64,000 nucleotides of DNA. It comes from Crocinitomicaceae bacterium (lineage in GTDB: Bacteria > Bacteroidota > Bacteroidia > Flavobacteriales_D > Crocinitomicaceae). Where the stretch lies: the NCBI GenBank assembly GCA_024643545.1, contig JAHEMR010000001.1, positions 56,593 through 120,592 on the forward strand, in the 5' to 3' direction. Below, piece by piece: positions 27,787 through 36,148 of the stretch (position 1 is the first letter of the stretch; the number at the start of each line of letters is the position of its first letter). Under the pieces are notes generated by a model. That model was not told the DNA's origin, did no database searches, and saw only the letters and a list, made by a program, of their open reading frames with translations. The translations under genes and the position numbers were made by a program.

Positions 27787-28800
27787 CTACGAATTAAATT
27801 CAATATCTGCTTCGATCTTTTTACGGAACATATTGATGGTCTTTTCGAACTCAAAGAAATAGTTATTGCGTTCTTTTTCGTTCACCACACTTATTAAACT
27901 AGAATTCGCTAGTTGTTTGTCCAAAACCTGTTTTGTATCAGAAACATACTGTGGATCCGTAGTTTGAAGGTAGTTCATGATGTTGTGTGTTACATACAAA
28001 CCTCGTTTATCCTTGCTCTCATAATAGAAAGCGGCATCTGAATTTATCGTTTCATTCAAATACATTTCGAATTGATTTCCTTGTTCTGGAGCTTGAGTTC
28101 CATAAACAAACTTCTTTCCGCAATCAGCCTGTGCCTTTAAGTGTTGTGAGAACATGATGGCGCGATCGCACAGAAAAAGTGCATACGTAGGATCCTCGAA
28201 TTGATTCGATTTGTAATAGTAGAGAATCTGACGCAAGAATCCACGCATTAATTCTGGATCAAAAATTTCAACCGATGGAATAGAGTTATAGGTTGAAACT
28301 ATATTCTTTCCTAATTCGAAGGCCCTTTCCGTAACTTTTTCATGTTTAAACAGAATGTTCTGGTATTCCGGAATCTGCAAATGTGTTTTCGCCCAAAAGA
28401 ACAAGCGGAAACGCAGTAATTGCGGCACATTAATTAATTGAAAAAAGTGGACATTGTTAATCGTAAGGATGATTCTTGGATCTTCCAAAGATTTCAGACG
28501 TTTAAATGAATCAAGAATTCCTTCCAAATAGGATTCCAAACTAAAGTCGTAGGCATTTAATGGTGTATATCCAAAGACCACATTTCCTGCTTTTTGCTCG
28601 ATGAGTGCATCAAAGGAGATGTCAAATGCTTTGCAAATCTTTTGAACTTCAAAAATGGTTAAGGCCGTTTCTCCTCTTAATCTGCGGTAGGCAGCATCTT
28701 GACTGACATGTAAAACTTCACTTAATACGTGACCCATCGCATCGCCTCCATTTAATTTGACACGTACTAAATTCAATAAATCAGATTGGAGCCTATGCAT
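27787..28800 (-). CDS. HTH transcriptional regulator, Bacteroidota-type
   Basis: A 337-residue cytoplasmic protein. The N-terminal 65 residues form an XRE/BetR-like helix-turn-helix (LSEVLHVSQDAAYRRLRGETALTIFEVQKICKAF). The rest is an all-helical domain without recognised motifs, rich in aromatics, that may sense a ligand or partner. The ATG lies two bases after the stop codon of the outer-membrane-like gene upstream, so the two share a transcript, and the regulator may control that gene. No terminator is obvious behind it. A six-base-pair hairpin at 27772-27786 lacks a T run. Confidence 0.8.
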   Translation of the reverse strand: MHRLQSDLLNLVRVKLNGGDAMGHVLSEVLHVSQDAAYRRLRGETALTIFEVQKICKAFDISFDALIEQKAGNVVFGYTPLNAYDFSLESYLEGILDSFKRLKSLEDPRIILTINNVHFFQLINVPQLLRFRLFFWAKTHLQIPEYQNILFKHEKVTERAFELGKNIVSTYNSIPSVEIFDPELMRGFLRQILYYYKSNQFEDPTYALFLCDRAIMFSQHLKAQADCGKKFVYGTQAPEQGNQFEMYLNETINSDAAFYYESKDKRGLYVTHNIMNYLQTTDPQYVSDTKQVLDKQLANSSLISVVNEKERNNYFFEFEKTINMFRKKIEADIEFNS

Positions 28801-28802
28801 AC

Positions 28803-29909
28803 TTAAAATTTATAAAACCACGTACACATTGGAACGGGGAATGAATAGCGTTTGGAGGATAGTTGACTTGAGAGTTGCGTGGTAGAATAACCGATGACCC
28901 CAGCCAATGAAACCTGAAATGCCTTGTTCTCTGATTTTTGAAAGCGCATACCAGGCATGATTAAACAATTGAGCGAATTCGTCGTTTTTGTTTCTGAATT
29001 AATTGGTCCAACGTACGTGTGGGAAGGATCCCCCGTTATCGGACTATAAACGTATTGGTATATTTGACTTCTATTCTCTTCGACTTTTTTACCAAATATG
29101 AACATTATATCAAATACAAAACTTGCTTTTTTACCAACAGAAGCAAGCCCAGCAATTCCCAAAATTGGCGCTTTAGTTGTCGGTGTTTTAAAATTGAGGG
29201 GCGTTAGGTTCGCAAAGCCCCAATAACCATTAGTTAATGTAATGGGATAGGTTCCAGGTTGATAAATTTTGTCACCTGATTGCAATCCAGTATTTAGATA
29301 GGAATAACCCAATGAAAGAGTCACATTATTTTTGCGGTCACCATAGGTTGCCATTGCCCAATGAAGCCCTCCGTAACCTTTTCCTTTATTCAAGTACCCT
29401 ACACTTCCCAATAAGGTTCCAAATCCGAAATTCAGTTTTTCATTTCTGGTTGGAATGCTATATTTCATGGCTAAAACGATTGGACTAGCAATCCAGGTTG
29501 CCATGATGCCAACAGAAAAATTCTTCGAAACAGAAAAATGCACTTCGGGTCCATACAAATTTATCAAGGCATAGTTTTCATGTTTTTGAAGCGGGAATGC
29601 ATTTGTGCTAAATTGATAACGCGTCGTAAAGACACCAATTCCACGGTATTCATCTCCGACAAAATCAATTTCTCTATGTATGATTGTGATGGATTGAATT
29701 TCAGATTTTACCAGGAATATTTTTCCTAACGCACTTGTTTCCAGCAAAACTTCTCTTCCGTCATCGCTCACAATTCTTCCAATGTATTCTTGGTTATTGT
29801 ATTTAAGGACGCGGTACAAATTTGTATCTACGGGGTTAACTTGTGCTATGAGTTCACCCCAATGTAACGTGCTAAAAAGCAAGAAAAGTAACGCCGCAAA
29901 TTTTTTCAT
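28803..29909 (-). CDS. Exported outer-membrane-like protein of unknown function
   Basis: A 368-residue protein with a signal peptide (about 1-22). Residues 30-85 form a small strand-rich domain (YRVLKYNNQEYIGRIVSDDGREVLLETSAL up to IQSITI), like SH3-type or PRC-like folds. The remainder alternates strands with Gly and aromatic residues and ends in Phe (FYKF), as outer-membrane barrels do. I do not recognise the family. It is the first gene of a pair with an HTH regulator that starts two bases after its stop codon. Confidence 0.75.
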   Translation of the reverse strand: MKKFAALLFLLFSTLHWGELIAQVNPVDTNLYRVLKYNNQEYIGRIVSDDGREVLLETSALGKIFLVKSEIQSITIIHREIDFVGDEYRGIGVFTTRYQFSTNAFPLQKHENYALINLYGPEVHFSVSKNFSVGIMATWIASPIVLAMKYSIPTRNEKLNFGFGTLLGSVGYLNKGKGYGGLHWAMATYGDRKNNVTLSLGYSYLNTGLQSGDKIYQPGTYPITLTNGYWGFANLTPLNFKTPTTKAPILGIAGLASVGKKASFVFDIMFIFGKKVEENRSQIYQYVYSPITGDPSHTYVGPINSETKTTNSLNCLIMPGMRFQKSENKAFQVSLAGVIGYSTTQLSSQLSSKRYSFPVPMCTWFYKF

Positions 29910-29923
29910 AGGATGATTTTAAA

Positions 29924-29931
29924 CAAAAATA
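29924..29931 (-). promoter_or_regulatory. Candidate -7 box (TATTTTTG)
   Basis: TATTTTTG on the minus strand matches TAnnTTTG exactly in the 26-base gap after murF-alr, 14 bases before the ATG at 29909. The only nearby TTG is 15 bases away, too close for the usual spacing. Confidence 0.3.
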
Positions 29932-29935
29932 AGTT

Positions 29936-32212
29936 TTATTCCTCTTCAAAATAACTTCGGTGAACGCGAGGTGAGATGGATGTAAGAATTTCATATGGAA
30001 TTGTTTCACAATCCCTTGCGAATGCAATTAATCCTTGGTTTTTTCCAATGACCTCCACCTTTGTATTTGCCTCGATCTTCAAATCACCTAAATCAACCAT
30101 GATCATGTCCATGCACACGCGACCAACAACAGGGCACCGTTGATCTTTTATAAAAACGGCCCCTACTCCATTACTTAAACTGCGTTTGAATCCGTCAGCA
30201 TATCCAATAGGAATAATGGCAACGCGCATTTCTTTTTGGGCGATAAAAGAACGACCATACCCTACGCTTTCTCCTGGACGAATTGTTTTTATTTGGGAAA
30301 TGCTGCTTGTCCAATGTATTACAGGTTTCAATCGTTGTTCAAAGGAATGATTCGAACTTAATCCAAATAAACCTATTCCGATTCGAACCATGTCAAATTG
30401 GGCATTGGGATAGTGTGCAATTCCTTCTGAATTCAAGATGTGTCGAAGGAATGGATAAGACAAATACGATTCAAATTGTAGGCAAATTTCTTCAAATTGA
30501 GTAATTTGCTTCTGCGTAAATGTTGACGCATCCTCATCGGATTCTGCCAAATGACTATAAATACTTTTTACCCTTATCTCCGGCTGCGCGGCCAAAATTT
30601 CGATTAATTGTTGAACCTCATCCGCATAAAAGCCAAGTCGTTTCATTCCCGTGTCCATTTTGATGTGAATTGGAAACGCCGTTTTTTCTTGTGCGATTAA
30701 TACTTTTAGGAGTTCATCCAATTGATGGAAATCATAAATTGCCGGTTCCAAGTCATGCTCCACGCAGGTTTCCATGCCTTCTTCTTCCGCATTCATGACC
30801 AAAATAGGTGTTTTGATTCCAGCTTGTCGCAATTCTTTTCCTTCATCCGAATATGCAACACCGAAATAATGAATGCCTTGTTTCTCTAAAAATTGCGCCA
30901 TTGTTGTTAACCCTGCGCCATAGGATTGGGCTTTCACCATTGCCAACATATTCGTTTCAGCATGAAGGCTATTTTTATATTGATTGAGGTTGTGCTTTAA
31001 GGCCGACAGATTATAGGATAACTGCGTTTTGTGTTGTTTCAATTTCAAGCGATTGGCAACACGTTGCATAAAGCGTGATCCTTTCACTAATACAACCGCA
31101 TTTTTCAGCGCTAAAGGACGATCATCATCTTTACTAAAGAAATGTACCTCATCGACCTCGAACTGGTTGCATAAATTTCGAATTTCAGCTGTTTTCTCCC
31201 CGTTTTCATCTTCCATCCCGATGAGTACAATGCGGTGTTTTGAACCAGAAATTGACAGTTGATAAGATAAAGAGCTTTTAAATGCCTCTGTATCCATCGT
31301 GTACGTGTCATTAATGATTAAAGACCCTTCATTCCCTTCGAAGGTTTCAAGTCGCATTGCCAAGTGTGGAAGAGATTTAATTCGTGCTTCTTCAATATTG
31401 GTCCATTCATGCGCAGCTGTTATTGCTAGTTTGGATTCATGAATGCTAATTTCATCTTGAAAAGGAATCAAGGCATCAAACCCTTGTTCCTTTTGTGGGT
31501 TAATAATATTACCTGACAACGCTGATAAGCCATCGTTTTTTTCAGCTGTGATGAGCCATTCTACATGTTCGAAAAGCCCACAGATTTCCTTTGAATACTG
31601 CTCAAAATCATTGAATTCATTGGCATGTGAAGGAAGTAAATTCGTGAGAACACCCTGAGTTGGACGAAGCAAATCTGTCAGAACTTTCATTTCACCCGGC
31701 TTAGTTGCCGCTACTTCGATAATGGCTAAATCTGCTTTTCTTGGTAATTGAAGCATTGACAAAGCAACCCCCAACTGTGAATTATAACTTTTTGGACTTC
31801 TGAAAACCTCCAATTTACCTGCAAGCAGATGGTAAAGCCATTCTTTCACTGTCGTTTTACCGAGGCTACCAGCGATTGCTAGTATGGGGTAGTTCAATTG
31901 GTTTCTGTAATTGCCAGCCAACATTTGTAAAGCCAACAAGGGATCTTCAACCCGAATAAAACTGGCATCAAGCCACTCATTATCTGGTACTTTTTGCACA
32001 ACAAAAATCCGAACTCCCTTTTCATAAGCGTTTGAAATAAAGGAGTGTCCATCTCGAAAAGGACCTGACAATGCGAAAAAAACCAGGCCTGGAGAAGGGT
32101 TTATTTTTCTGGAATCATATACGACTTCTTGGATAAGCCCCGAAAAAGGAACACCAGTGGTTGTTCCATTCAATTGGGAACAAAGTTCAGTATATGTCAG
32201 CTCTAATTTCAC
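29936..32212 (-). CDS. Bifunctional MurF-like ligase / alanine racemase
   Basis: A 758-residue fusion typical of Bacteroidota. The N-terminal half (about 1-390) resembles UDP-MurNAc-tripeptide:D-Ala-D-Ala ligase. The C-terminal half (about 395-758) is a PLP-dependent alanine racemase. The racemase keeps the PLP lysine in MVKAQSYGAG, KMDTGMKRLGF, VGYGRSF with the catalytic tyrosine, and GYADGF. The ligase keeps the P-loop lysine (GSLGKTTVKEW) but departs from usual motifs: LPSHANEF for NIGEAH-EGF, and EVAAT for EAGIS. A GTG at 32212, one base after the tdk stop, gives the start V-KLELTY. The alternative ATG at 32269 overlaps tdk by 56 bases. Supply of D-Ala and addition of D-Ala-D-Ala to peptidoglycan precursors is the inferred role. 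Confidence 0.9.
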   Translation of the reverse strand: MKLELTYTELCSQLNGTTTGVPFSGLIQEVVYDSRKINPSPGLVFFALSGPFRDGHSFISNAYEKGVRIFVVQKVPDNEWLDASFIRVEDPLLALQMLAGNYRNQLNYPILAIAGSLGKTTVKEWLYHLLAGKLEVFRSPKSYNSQLGVALSMLQLPRKADLAIIEVAATKPGEMKVLTDLLRPTQGVLTNLLPSHANEFNDFEQYSKEICGLFEHVEWLITAEKNDGLSALSGNIINPQKEQGFDALIPFQDEISIHESKLAITAAHEWTNIEEARIKSLPHLAMRLETFEGNEGSLIINDTYTMDTEAFKSSLSYQLSISGSKHRIVLIGMEDENGEKTAEIRNLCNQFEVDEVHFFSKDDDRPLALKNAVVLVKGSRFMQRVANRLKLKQHKTQLSYNLSALKHNLNQYKNSLHAETNMLAMVKAQSYGAGLTTMAQFLEKQGIHYFGVAYSDEGKELRQAGIKTPILVMNAEEEGMETCVEHDLEPAIYDFHQLDELLKVLIAQEKTAFPIHIKMDTGMKRLGFYADEVQQLIEILAAQPEIRVKSIYSHLAESDEDASTFTQKQITQFEEICLQFESYLSYPFLRHILNSEGIAHYPNAQFDMVRIGIGLFGLSSNHSFEQRLKPVIHWTSSISQIKTIRPGESVGYGRSFIAQKEMRVAIIPIGYADGFKRSLSNGVGAVFIKDQRCPVVGRVCMDMIMVDLGDLKIEANTKVEVIGKNQGLIAFARDCETIPYEILTSISPRVHRSYFEEE

Positions 32213-32213
32213 G

Positions 32214-32783
32214 TTATTTCTGTTGGTAACATGTTCGGCAAAGCGGGCGGTATTTTTCAATTGCGCCAACCAAGACTTGTTCTGTTTGTTGTACTGTTCG
32301 TTGAGAGTAATGTGCTAAGTTACCACAGGAGACACAGATTGCATGAACTTTTGTCACATATTCCGCAATGGACATTAATTGCGGCATTGGACCAAAAGGG
32401 TTTCCTTGGTAATCCATGTCGAGTCCAGCAATGATTACTCGAACTCCTTTGTTGGCTAATTCGTTGCACACGTCGATGATTGAGTCATCAAAAAACTGAG
32501 CTTCATCTATTGCGACAACTTTTTGATTTTTCCATTTTGACAAGATCTCCATTGCATTCTGAACAATCACCGCTTCATATGAACTGCCTTTGTGACTCAC
32601 AACATTATTCTCACTAAAACGATTGTCAATTGTCGGTTTAAAAAGCAGCAGCGCTTGATTGGCAAATTCCGCTCGACGAATTCGACGAATAAGTTCTTCT
32701 GTTTTCCCAGAGAACATCGACCCACAGATTACTTCAATCCAACCATTTGCTCTTCCTTCAACTGGAAATTGCTCTAAAAACAT
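32214..32783 (-). CDS. tdk: Thymidine kinase
   Basis: Phosphorylates thymidine in the salvage pathway. The 189-residue protein is a type II (TK1-like) enzyme: P-loop GSMFSGKTEEL (residues 21-31), Walker B AIDEAQFFDD near residue 95, the lasso region with YRPLCRTCY, and the zinc-binding cysteines in CVSC and CRTC. Length fits the family. It directly precedes the MurF-racemase gene, one base from its likely GTG start, so the two are translated from one message. Confidence 0.96.
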   Translation of the reverse strand: MFLEQFPVEGRANGWIEVICGSMFSGKTEELIRRIRRAEFANQALLLFKPTIDNRFSENNVVSHKGSSYEAVIVQNAMEILSKWKNQKVVAIDEAQFFDDSIIDVCNELANKGVRVIIAGLDMDYQGNPFGPMPQLMSIAEYVTKVHAICVSCGNLAHYSQRTVQQTEQVLVGAIEKYRPLCRTCYQQK

Positions 32784-32944
32784 AAATCAATCGTTTGTTA
32801 ACATTTATTTCAAAAGAATTGACACTAAAACGTCTCACCAATCAGCATGTTTTCTAATTTTGATTCAGCAACGTTTCAATCAAGCAGTTGAATTGATAAC
32901 GAAGTTAGTAACTTAAATGAAAAGTCCGAAAAAAGCATGTCCTT

Positions 32945-33904
32945 ATGATGAAAACAATCTTATCAAACTTGACAGAAAGACTTTCCCTTTTGGAAAGTGG
33001 TAAATTGACCCAAGCAGAAATGGAATTATTCGTAGAAGATTCCAAAGAATTATATGAGCGCTTAATCATCTTGCGTTACAAATTATATGAAACCAATGTT
33101 TTTGTTCCGCATGCAATTGTTGAACCAACGTTGGTTGAACAAGATGCACCAGAAATTCCTGAAGTTGAAAAACCTACATTTGATTTGTTTGATATGGAGG
33201 AGGAAGAAACGATTTCTGATGAGGAAGATGAAATTGATGCGATAGAAGTTGGTTTATTCAATATTGGTGATGAAACACCTGAGGTTTCAACAGAAGTATA
33301 TGAGGAGCAGGAACAGCAAATTGAAACTGAAGAAGAAGAAGTTGAGGATGTTTTAGAGGAAATTGTGACTGAAGCGGAAGAAGAAATTAATGTTGAGCCT
33401 GAAGCTGAAGCTGAGCCCGAAGTAGAAGAATCAACGAGTGAAGTTTTTGAGGCAACAGAACCTGTTTTTGACGAAGAATTAAGTTCGGTAGAGGAAGAAA
33501 GCGTGCAAGAAGGATCATCTGATACATCCATTGAAACGGAGTCAATCGAGCCTCAAGCTAATTTCTTAGACACCATTGAAAATCCAGAATCTACCTCCAT
33601 TAACAGTGCTTGGATTTTACAAATAGAACAAACAATTCGTGCGGATCGTTCGGTATTTCCTCTGGAAACACTTATTGGTTCATTCTCATTAAATGAAAAA
33701 TTACAATTCATCAATGAACTATTTGACGGGTCAAGTGATGCCTTTTCATCTGCAACAAAAAAATTAGATGCATGTGAAAATATGAGTATTGCACGCGAAC
33801 AATTGAGTGATTACGCGAGCAGTTACAATTGGGATTTAGAATCAGAAATCGTAGAAGATTTTATCTTTAAAATTTGTCGTCGTTATGCGACTGCTAATTC
33901 TTAG
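32945..33904 (+). CDS. Acidic protein with disordered Glu-rich centre, unknown function
   Basis: A 319-residue cytoplasmic protein. The N-terminus (1-60) is helical, with LTERLSLLESGKLTQAEMELF. The middle (about 70-215) is an acidic low-complexity stretch, almost all Glu, Val, Asp, Thr and Ser. The C-terminus (about 220-319) is a compact helical domain starting SAWILQIEQTIRADRSVFPLE and ending ICRRY. I recognise the pattern as a conserved hypothetical of Bacteroidota but know no function. The C-terminal domain may be the working part. Its stop codon lies 20 bases inside the peptidase gene. A serine-rich open frame on the opposite strand is only a shadow of the Glu repeats. Confidence 0.8.
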   Translation: MMKTILSNLTERLSLLESGKLTQAEMELFVEDSKELYERLIILRYKLYETNVFVPHAIVEPTLVEQDAPEIPEVEKPTFDLFDMEEEETISDEEDEIDAIEVGLFNIGDETPEVSTEVYEEQEQQIETEEEEVEDVLEEIVTEAEEEINVEPEAEAEPEVEESTSEVFEATEPVFDEELSSVEEESVQEGSSDTSIETESIEPQANFLDTIENPESTSINSAWILQIEQTIRADRSVFPLETLIGSFSLNEKLQFINELFDGSSDAFSSATKKLDACENMSIAREQLSDYASSYNWDLESEIVEDFIFKICRRYATANS

Positions 33905-35159
33905 TTGTCTTTTAGCGTTTTCTGTTTTTGGACAAAATCAACTGACCAAAACCTATATTGAAACACTTTGTTCCCCTTCGTTTCATGGAAGAGGATATGT
34001 CAATGGTGGGGATTCTATAGCGGCCGGTTTTATCTCAAAGAGTTTTCAAGAAATTGGACTGAAACCTATCGACGAAAATTATTTTCAAGAATTTCATTTT
34101 CCAGTGCAAACCTTTCCAGGAGCTTGCGAATTAAAAGTAGATGGTGAATCCTTAATTCCGGGTGTGCACTTTCTAGTTGCGCCAAATTCTGGCCCATCTT
34201 GTGCGGAATTCGATTGTAAAAAAGGCAAGTCATATCGCGTGGTCACTTGTAACGTAGAGAAGCTCTATCAATCCACTTCAAGTTTTTACCCATGTCCCAG
34301 CAATGTCATTTTGGCTGTGCGCTCGTTTGGAATAAGTCCGGATAGTTTAAAAGTGATCAAGACACGCATTCGCGAATTGAGTGCATTTGCTCCAGTGATG
34401 GATGTTACTCGGGATAAATTTACTTGGTCTGTTAGTCAAACGGCAAATGCCTATCCATTTATACAAGTACAAGATTCGGTATTTGAACGAATGCTGGAAG
34501 GAAGCATCGAACTTCATATCGAAACACGGCTTTTGAAGGATCATGTTGCAAAAAATGTAATCGGATATGTGCCAGCAAAGAAAAACGCTAAGAGAAAGCC
34601 TTTTCTATTTCTTACAGCACATTACGACCATCTTGGCCGAATGGGGCAAGCGAGTTACTTTCCAGGCGCGAACGACAATGCGAGTGGAAATGGAATGCTT
34701 TATTCGATTGCACAGCAGATCGCGAAACAACCACTTGAGAAATACAATGTTGTATTTATTGCGTTTGCGGGTGAAGAGGCTGGACTAATCGGATCAAAAT
34801 ACTACGTCGAACACCCTTTGATACCAATGAAAAACATTCGTTTTTTATTGAATTTGGATATTATGGGAAGTGGAGAAGAAGGCATCACCTGTGTGAATTC
34901 AACACTCTTTAAAAAGGAATTCGATCGACTGATTCAGTTAAATGATGTGGCTCATTACCTACCTGTTATTAAGCAGAGAGGACCGGCAGCAAATTCAGAC
35001 CACTATTTTTTCACTGCGGCAGGTGTTCCTGCATTTTTTATTTACACGATGGGGCCAAATAAAAACTACCACGATGTTTTTGATACATTCGAGGCGTTAT
35101 CCTTTGATAAATTTGATGAAATCGAACACCTATTATTAGAATTCATTCGTGGTTTTTAA
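33885..35159 (+). CDS. Peptidase family M28 (Zn-dependent aminopeptidase), exported
   Basis: A 424-residue protein with a signal peptide (1-16, ending FGQ). The M28 zinc-binding set is complete: TAHYDHLG (His), GANDNASG (Asp), AFAGEEAGLIGS (catalytic and metal Glu), LNLDIMGS (Asp), and NYHDVFDT (His) near the C-terminus. A PA-like insert lies before the catalytic part. It probably removes N-terminal residues from peptides in the periplasm or outside the cell. It overlaps the acidic protein gene by 20 bases and the convergent membrane protein gene by 24 bases. Confidence 0.92.
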   Translation: MRLLILSCLLAFSVFGQNQLTKTYIETLCSPSFHGRGYVNGGDSIAAGFISKSFQEIGLKPIDENYFQEFHFPVQTFPGACELKVDGESLIPGVHFLVAPNSGPSCAEFDCKKGKSYRVVTCNVEKLYQSTSSFYPCPSNVILAVRSFGISPDSLKVIKTRIRELSAFAPVMDVTRDKFTWSVSQTANAYPFIQVQDSVFERMLEGSIELHIETRLLKDHVAKNVIGYVPAKKNAKRKPFLFLTAHYDHLGRMGQASYFPGANDNASGNGMLYSIAQQIAKQPLEKYNVVFIAFAGEEAGLIGSKYYVEHPLIPMKNIRFLLNLDIMGSGEEGITCVNSTLFKKEFDRLIQLNDVAHYLPVIKQRGPAANSDHYFFTAAGVPAFFIYTMGPNKNYHDVFDTFEALSFDKFDEIEHLLLEFIRGF

Positions 35160-35513
35160 CCGTTTCACGAGGTATATGGTTTGAACGGTAATCATTGTTA
35201 ACGCCATTCCGAGTAAGTGAATAACAAGAGTATTTGGCTGATTTGTATAAATCAATGCCAAGCAGATTGACAAAAACGACACTAATTGCACCGTAATCAT
35301 TATCAGTAATCGAAAAGTGTCTGCTTGCGGATCCTTTTCCTTTTTAACGAATAGAATCAAAAGACCGAGGAGGGCAATAAACCCAGAAGTCCCAATACAG
35401 AATAGTGCATTCGTATTTGACAACATTGACCAACGAGATAATGTGAACAAATAGAATATTCCAAAAATCAACAGATAGACTAGGCCTAAACGGTAAGCGG
35501 ATTTATTCATCAT
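35136..35513 (-). CDS. Small membrane protein after AtpZ (AtpI-like position)
   Basis: A 125-residue protein with four hydrophobic helices (about 8-28, 37-57, 70-88 and 95-115). It overlaps the end of atpZ by 11 bases. In many Bacteroidota a protein of this kind sits between atpZ and the ATP synthase genes, where AtpI is found in other bacteria. Here no ATP synthase gene follows: the strand switches to the convergent peptidase, whose end it overlaps by 24 bases. The function is not known. A link to F0 assembly is inference from position only. Confidence 0.7.
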   Translation of the reverse strand: MMNKSAYRLGLVYLLIFGIFYLFTLSRWSMLSNTNALFCIGTSGFIALLGLLILFVKKEKDPQADTFRLLIMITVQLVSFLSICLALIYTNQPNTLVIHLLGMALTMITVQTIYLVKRLKTTNEF

Positions 35514-35742
35514 TTTTTTTGGAGATTTCGATTACCTCTCGAATGATCAGGTAAAGTCCCAATCCAACGCCTGTCAAACCAAGGACAATGGTCCACCAGG
35601 GCGTTTTCAATTTAAATTGCGTGTCGAAGTAATAACCTAAAAAGGTAAAACCAGCAATCACACCAGCCATTTGAAGACCAGCACTTGTAAGACGTAAATA
35701 AGGAGAATAGTTAGACTTGGGATTTTGCCTTAAATCACTCAT
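35503..35742 (-). CDS. AtpZ/AtpI family protein
   Basis: A 79-residue inner-membrane protein with two helices (about 23-41 and 48-67). The GLQMAGVIAGFTFLGYYFD segment with its small residues, followed by PWWTIVLGLTGVGLGLY, fits the AtpZ/AtpI family, which accompanies F1F0 ATP synthase operons and is thought to help c-ring assembly or magnesium handling. It overlaps the bactofilin gene by eight bases and the next membrane protein gene by 11 bases, so the run is tightly coupled. Confidence 0.85.
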   Translation of the reverse strand: MSDLRQNPKSNYSPYLRLTSAGLQMAGVIAGFTFLGYYFDTQFKLKTPWWTIVLGLTGVGLGLYLIIREVIEISKKNDE

Positions 35743-36142
35743 CGAATTCGAAATCTGTTTTCATTGTAGAATGAGAAACAGGAGATTTCATGACACAAGC
35801 ACCTTCAAAGTAAGCACCTTCTTCGATTGTCAATTTAAGTGTTTGAATATCACCTTTAATTCGTGCAGTTGAATGCATCACTAACAAATTTTCAATGGTT
35901 AATTCACCATCCATTGCTCCATCCACTTCTGCGTTCACACAAACGAGGTTTCCTTTGATTTTTCCTGAGGTTCCAACAATTACTTTACCTGAGCAAGAAA
36001 CATTTCCAATGATTTCACCTTCAATCAACAAATTTGAATCTGAAATGATGTCACCAGTAATTTCAGTGCCGGATAAAATTTTATTTAATCGATCGCTTTG
36101 ATCGTGTGTTGAATTTCCACCAAATAACTCTTTTCTTAACAT
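35735..36142 (-). CDS. Bactofilin (polymer-forming cytoskeletal protein)
   Basis: A 135-residue protein whose centre (about 25-115) is a right-handed beta-helix of short repeats (GDIISDSNLLIEGEIIGNV, then GKIKGNLVC), the bactofilin domain. Flanking ends are short and disordered, as in the family. Bactofilins polymerise without nucleotides into membrane-associated filaments that place cell-wall or envelope machinery. It sits between the SprE/PorW-like gene (six-base gap) and atpZ (eight-base overlap), an order found widely in Bacteroidota. This suggests a link between the T9SS lipoprotein and the cytoskeleton, though that is not shown here. Confidence 0.92.
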   Translation of the reverse strand: MLRKELFGGNSTHDQSDRLNKILSGTEITGDIISDSNLLIEGEIIGNVSCSGKVIVGTSGKIKGNLVCVNAEVDGAMDGELTIENLLVMHSTARIKGDIQTLKLTIEEGAYFEGACVMKSPVSHSTMKTDFEFDE

Positions 36143-36148
36143 AGCGGG

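Noticed and set aside
33076..33531. Minus-strand Ser-rich open frame of 151 codons
   Set aside because: It is the antisense of the Glu-rich stretch (GAA/GAG read as TTC/CTC and shifted to serine codons) of the acidic protein gene.
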